Source of the DNA: Nocardia elegans NBRC 108235
GTDB taxonomy: Bacteria; Actinomycetota; Actinomycetes; Mycobacteriales; Mycobacteriaceae
Direction: 5' to 3'
NCBI RefSeq assembly: GCF_001612845.1
Contig: NZ_BDBF01000024.1
Span: forward strand, 1 to 64,000
Length of the DNA stretch: 64,000 bases
The position numbers were made by a program, and so were the translations under genes. The notes below the pieces were generated by a model. That model did no database searches. It had not been told where the DNA came from and saw only the letters and a program-made list of their open reading frames with translations. Shown in pieces: positions 63,692 through 64,000 of the stretch; positions within the stretch are counted from its first letter, which is position 1; the number at the start of each line of letters is the position of its first letter.

Positions 63692-63737
63692 ATCACCCGA
63701 CGTACCGAACCACTCAGGCAACCGGAGGAAGTACACG

Positions 63738-64000
63738 ATGACCGCCGAGAATCCCGAAATCGGCCGGAGCATGCGCACCGGCACCTTCGATACCAACTAC
63801 CACGACGTCGGGACCGGCGACCCGGTGCTGCTGCTGCACGGCTCCGGCGCCGGAGTCTCCGCCTGGGCGAACTGGCGTGGCCTGATTCCGGTGCTGGCCC
63901 AAGATTTTCGCGTCGTTGCCCCGGATCTGGTGGGCTTCGGCTATACCGGACTTCCCGAACCGGCCGACTTCCACATCTTCGACACCTGGATCGATCAGAT
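63738..64000 (+). CDS. Meta-cleavage product hydrolase, 3' truncated by window edge
   Basis: Start of an alpha/beta hydrolase that cleaves the C-C bond of meta-cleavage products (CumD/XylF/CarC type). ATG 63738 has GGAGGAA at 8 nt. The first 87 residues include VLLLHGSGAGVSAWANWRG with the oxyanion-hole region and VVAPDLVGFGYTGLP; the nucleophile elbow lies beyond the window. It follows the racemase-like gene by 46 nt and confirms that this is a meta-cleavage operon that continues downstream. Confidence 0.9.
   Translation, partial: MTAENPEIGRSMRTGTFDTNYHDVGTGDPVLLLHGSGAGVSAWANWRGLIPVLAQDFRVVAPDLVGFGYTGLPEPADFHIFDTWIDQ

Overview
The window is GC-rich DNA (roughly two thirds G+C by eye) from an actinomycete, most likely a Mycobacteriales soil genus such as Nocardia, Rhodococcus or Mycobacterium. 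The evidence is a CtpH/CtpI-type giant P-type ATPase, a FadE double acyl-CoA dehydrogenase, an NDMA-dependent-type alcohol dehydrogenase, a TetR/CYP136-like pair, several TANNNT-6-nt-start (leaderless) promoters, and actinobacterial group 1h and group 3b [NiFe] hydrogenases. No rRNA, tRNA, CRISPR array, insertion sequence or phage gene was recognised. The genus call is an inference.

Layout. 1-2.6 kb: the end of a meta-cleavage operon (hydratase, acylating acetaldehyde dehydrogenase, aldolase). 2.6-11.6 kb: P-type ATPase, pentapeptide-repeat protein, membrane-anchored Ser/Thr kinase with a DFN motif, YihY-type membrane protein. 11.6-26.9 kb: one long minus-strand run reading hypA-hypB-hhyS-hhyL-hhyE-DUF5947-DUF6084-unknown-small membrane peptide-protease-hypC2-hypF-hypC-hypD-hypE-NiCoT-DUF6390. 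It holds a high-affinity group 1h uptake hydrogenase, its maturation set and a nickel importer; most junctions are ATGA or GTGA overlaps. 27-36 kb: lipid and accessory genes (patatin, lipoprotein esterase, two acyl-CoA dehydrogenases, two TetR regulators, a P450, DUF2231). 36-44 kb: an aldo/keto reductase, an RsbQ/RsbP-like energy-stress pair, and a complete group 3b NAD(P)-linked hydrogenase (beta, cyclic-nucleotide-binding protein, gamma, delta, alpha, protease) with two DosR-like boxes in front. 44-54 kb: SAM methyltransferase, an AcoR/MimR-like regulator with alcohol and aldehyde dehydrogenases, a MarR/quinone oxidoreductase pair, a P450 remnant, and a KimA-like transporter. 54-64 kb: a second aromatic-degradation locus.

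The last locus is the best candidate for undescribed biology. An IclR-controlled MatB-like acyl-CoA ligase and a MarR regulator precede a CarAa-type (angular dioxygenase family) Rieske oxygenase, its one-piece reductase, a type I extradiol dioxygenase, an amidase, an M20-family protein that has lost essentially all its metal ligands, an Asp/Glu-racemase-family protein in which both catalytic cysteines are serine, and a meta-cleavage hydrolase running off the window. The amidase and the two apparently degenerate proteins are joined by 4-nt start/stop overlaps. This suggests that they act together, presumably on a nitrogen-containing ring-cleavage product. The amidase has the Lys-Ser-Ser spacing I recall for malonamidase E2, and the MatB-like ligase could activate malonate, so malonate is a possible intermediate. 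This is inference.

The two hydrogenases appear to share one hyp set, each with its own endopeptidase. The 1h enzyme fits scavenging of trace H2 in air. The 3b enzyme, with DosR-like boxes and an RsbQ/RsbP pair downstream, fits redox disposal in hypoxia or energy stress.
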